The position numbers and the translations under genes are program-made. Positions 13,826 to 15,046 of a stretch of DNA of 15,046 bases are shown piece by piece. Source of the DNA: DASQWC01 sp035640475 (GTDB lineage Bacteria > Actinomycetota > JAICYB01); NCBI GenBank assembly GCA_035640475.1, contig DASQWC010000103.1, positions 1-15,046 of the forward strand, given 5' to 3'. Each line of letters begins with the position of its first letter. Within the stretch, counting starts at the first letter, position 1. The notes beneath the pieces are model-generated. The model ran no database searches and was not told where the DNA came from. It worked only from the letters and a program-made list of their open reading frames with translations.

Positions 13826-15046
13826 GCGCTGGAGCGGGCGGCCCTCTTCTTGGCGACATTCGGGTTGTAGCAGCGGGCCTTCAATCCGAGCTGCTGGGGC
13901 GGGACGCACCGGTTCGACGACTCGCACAATGCTTCTTCGACGTCTCCGGCCAGCAGACGCCGCGGGAGATCGGGCTCGGCGTAGAACGGTCGTCCGATCC
14001 CAACGAGGTCGGCGTCGTCACGGTCGAGAATGTCGTTGATCTCGTCCAAACGCCTGATTCCCCCGACCGCAAAGACCGGAATCGACGCGACGCGTTTGGC
14101 GGCGGAGAAATACTTGCGGTTCCACACGGGCTTGAACGGGTAGTTGCGCGCGCCGGATCGGTAGCCCCAGCGCAGCACGGCCATCTTCACGCGAGAAGAG
14201 CCGAGCGCTTCCTCGAAACGCCGGCGGATCGAGTCGACCTCGAGGATGTCGCTCGGGTCTCCGCCGCGGCACAGCGAAGCATGCGGGAAGACCGACAGGC
14301 CGACGGGTGTGATCGCGTCGTAGCCGAACTGCTCGGCCAGGCGGCACAGCTCGATGCCGTCGTCCATTCTCGTGCGCGGCGCCAGGACCGGGGCGTCCTC
14401 GTCCATCGGGATCTTCACGGTGAGCGGGTAGTCCTCGCCGGCTTCCCGGCGGACCGCCTCGGCGATCACCTCGAGGATGCGCGCGCGGTTGCGGACGTTG
14501 CCTCCGAACTCGTCCGTGCGTCGGTTGTAGTACGGCGACAGGAACTGATGGACGAGCTTTGCGTTCGATGAGGCGACCTGCACACCGTCGTAGCCCGCCT
14601 CCCGAACCCAAGCCGCCGTCCGTCCGAAGGCGGCAGCAAGGTCGTGGACCTCCTCTGCGTTGAGGACGTGCACCGGCGTGCCGAACAGTGCCGGCTTTAC
14701 GTGCATGCGGGGTCTGGACACCGCCATCAGCGGCTCGCGCCGCTGCTTCGCGTAGGTCTGGTGCCACCCCTCCATTGCGTAGATGCCGGCTTCGCCGATC
14801 TGGATGAAGATGCGTGCGCCCCACCGATGCACCGCTTCGGGAACCGGCTGCAGCGCGAGCGCTCGCTCGCGCGTGTTCACCAGGGTCATGCCCGGGGACG
14901 ACCGGCCTTCCTCGGTCACGCAAGAATTGCCCTGGACGATCAGTCCGACGCCGGCCTGAGCATTCGGCTCGAAGGCTTCCGCATAGATCCGCGCTGCATC
15001 CTCACCCGAGCCGGCTCCCTCGAGCACGGGAGCGCGGTACAGGCGG
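13822..15046 (-). CDS. NADH:flavin oxidoreductase, Old Yellow Enzyme family (5' end beyond window)
   Basis: The reading frame is open to the right edge. An internal GTG exists at 15027, but the preceding RLYRAP residues are the usual OYE N-terminal strand, so the true start lies outside. Over 400 residues of FMN-binding (beta/alpha)8 barrel are visible: VGLIVQGNSCVTEEGR, RIFIQIGEAG, FLSPYYNRRTDEFGGNVRNR (the family's active-site and dimer region), LTVKIPMDEDAP, PVFAVGGIRRLDEINDIL and LVGIGRPFYAEPDL. Such enzymes reduce activated C=C bonds using FMN and NAD(P)H; the substrate is unknown. The C-terminus keeps three cysteines (LCESSNRC ... RCYNP) where dienoyl-CoA-reductase-like members bind a 4Fe-4S cluster with four. 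It overlaps the secreted peptidase gene by 4 nt. Confidence 0.9.
   Translation of the reverse strand, partial: RLYRAPVLEGAGSGEDAARIYAEAFEPNAQAGVGLIVQGNSCVTEEGRSSPGMTLVNTRERALALQPVPEAVHRWGARIFIQIGEAGIYAMEGWHQTYAKQRREPLMAVSRPRMHVKPALFGTPVHVLNAEEVHDLAAAFGRTAAWVREAGYDGVQVASSNAKLVHQFLSPYYNRRTDEFGGNVRNRARILEVIAEAVRREAGEDYPLTVKIPMDEDAPVLAPRTRMDDGIELCRLAEQFGYDAITPVGLSVFPHASLCRGGDPSDILEVDSIRRRFEEALGSSRVKMAVLRWGYRSGARNYPFKPVWNRKYFSAAKRVASIPVFAVGGIRRLDEINDILDRDDADLVGIGRPFYAEPDLPRRLLAGDVEEALCESSNRCVPPQQLGLKARCYNPNVAKKRAARSSA

Noticed and set aside
12917..13870. Plus-strand open frame (317 codons) antisense to the secreted peptidase
   Set aside because: The minus-strand frame has a signal peptide and zinc motif; the antisense frame has neither a ribosome site nor a domain.
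13826..13927. Upstream extension of the secreted peptidase by 34 codons
   Set aside because: It would overlap the flavin oxidoreductase extensively and would bury the signal peptide behind a Pro/Arg-rich stretch.

Overview
The window reads as a GC-rich, densely packed chromosomal segment from an actinobacterium (Actinomycetota), probably a lineage outside the well-studied mycobacteria and streptomycetes. The evidence is the gene content and order. A ThrRS gene, an Ap4A-phosphorylase-type HIT gene, a phosphatidylinositol-phosphate synthase (pgsA type), a PatA-type acyltransferase and a PimA-type mannosyltransferase, followed by pdxS, pdxT and yebC, reproduce the order known from Mycobacterium (thrS-HIT-pgsA-patA-pimA ... 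pdxS ... pdxT-yebC). The species cannot be named from the sequence. I see no tRNA, rRNA, CRISPR, insertion sequence or phage gene.

Layout. (1) A ten-gene minus-strand run fills positions 1-8152. In transcription order it holds pgsA, the PatA-like acyltransferase, the PimA-like mannosyltransferase, an inositol-monophosphatase-family enzyme, an M48-type membrane metallopeptidase, pdxS, pdxT, a class I methyltransferase, yebC, and a polytopic membrane protein resembling GT-C glycosyltransferases that runs off the left edge. The junctions are very tight (overlaps of 4, 4, 4 and 1 nt; gaps of 0, 2, 14, 40 and 60 nt), so one operon is likely. (2) Positions 8203-10299 hold an EF-G-like GTPase (EF-G2 type) on the plus strand, divergent from pgsA across only 50 bp that contain a consensus-like -10 box. 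(3) A second minus-strand run, 10296 to the right edge, reads flavin oxidoreductase (partial), secreted metallopeptidase, thrS, HIT. Its HIT gene is convergent with the EF-G-like gene and their stop codons overlap in one CTAG.

How the genes work together. pgsA, patA and pimA encode early steps of phosphatidylinositol mannoside synthesis: PI-phosphate formation, mannosylation and acylation. The phosphatase-family enzyme inside this group is a candidate for supplying inositol or for dephosphorylating PI-phosphate. pdxS and pdxT form the two-subunit PLP synthase (deoxyxylulose-5-phosphate-independent vitamin B6 route). ThrRS, the Ap4A enzyme, YebC and the EF-G-like protein relate to translation or to by-products of aminoacylation.

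The points most worth a second look are two genes whose only plausible start is a CTG overlapping the upstream TGA (CTGA), two strong hairpins between pdxS and pdxT, the EF-G-like gene lying inverted inside an otherwise conserved gene order with a near-leaderless start, a ThrRS lacking the N-terminal TGS domain, and the phosphatase and M48 protease embedded in the PI-mannoside cluster. I did not find a clearly new defence or mobile system; most of the window is housekeeping.
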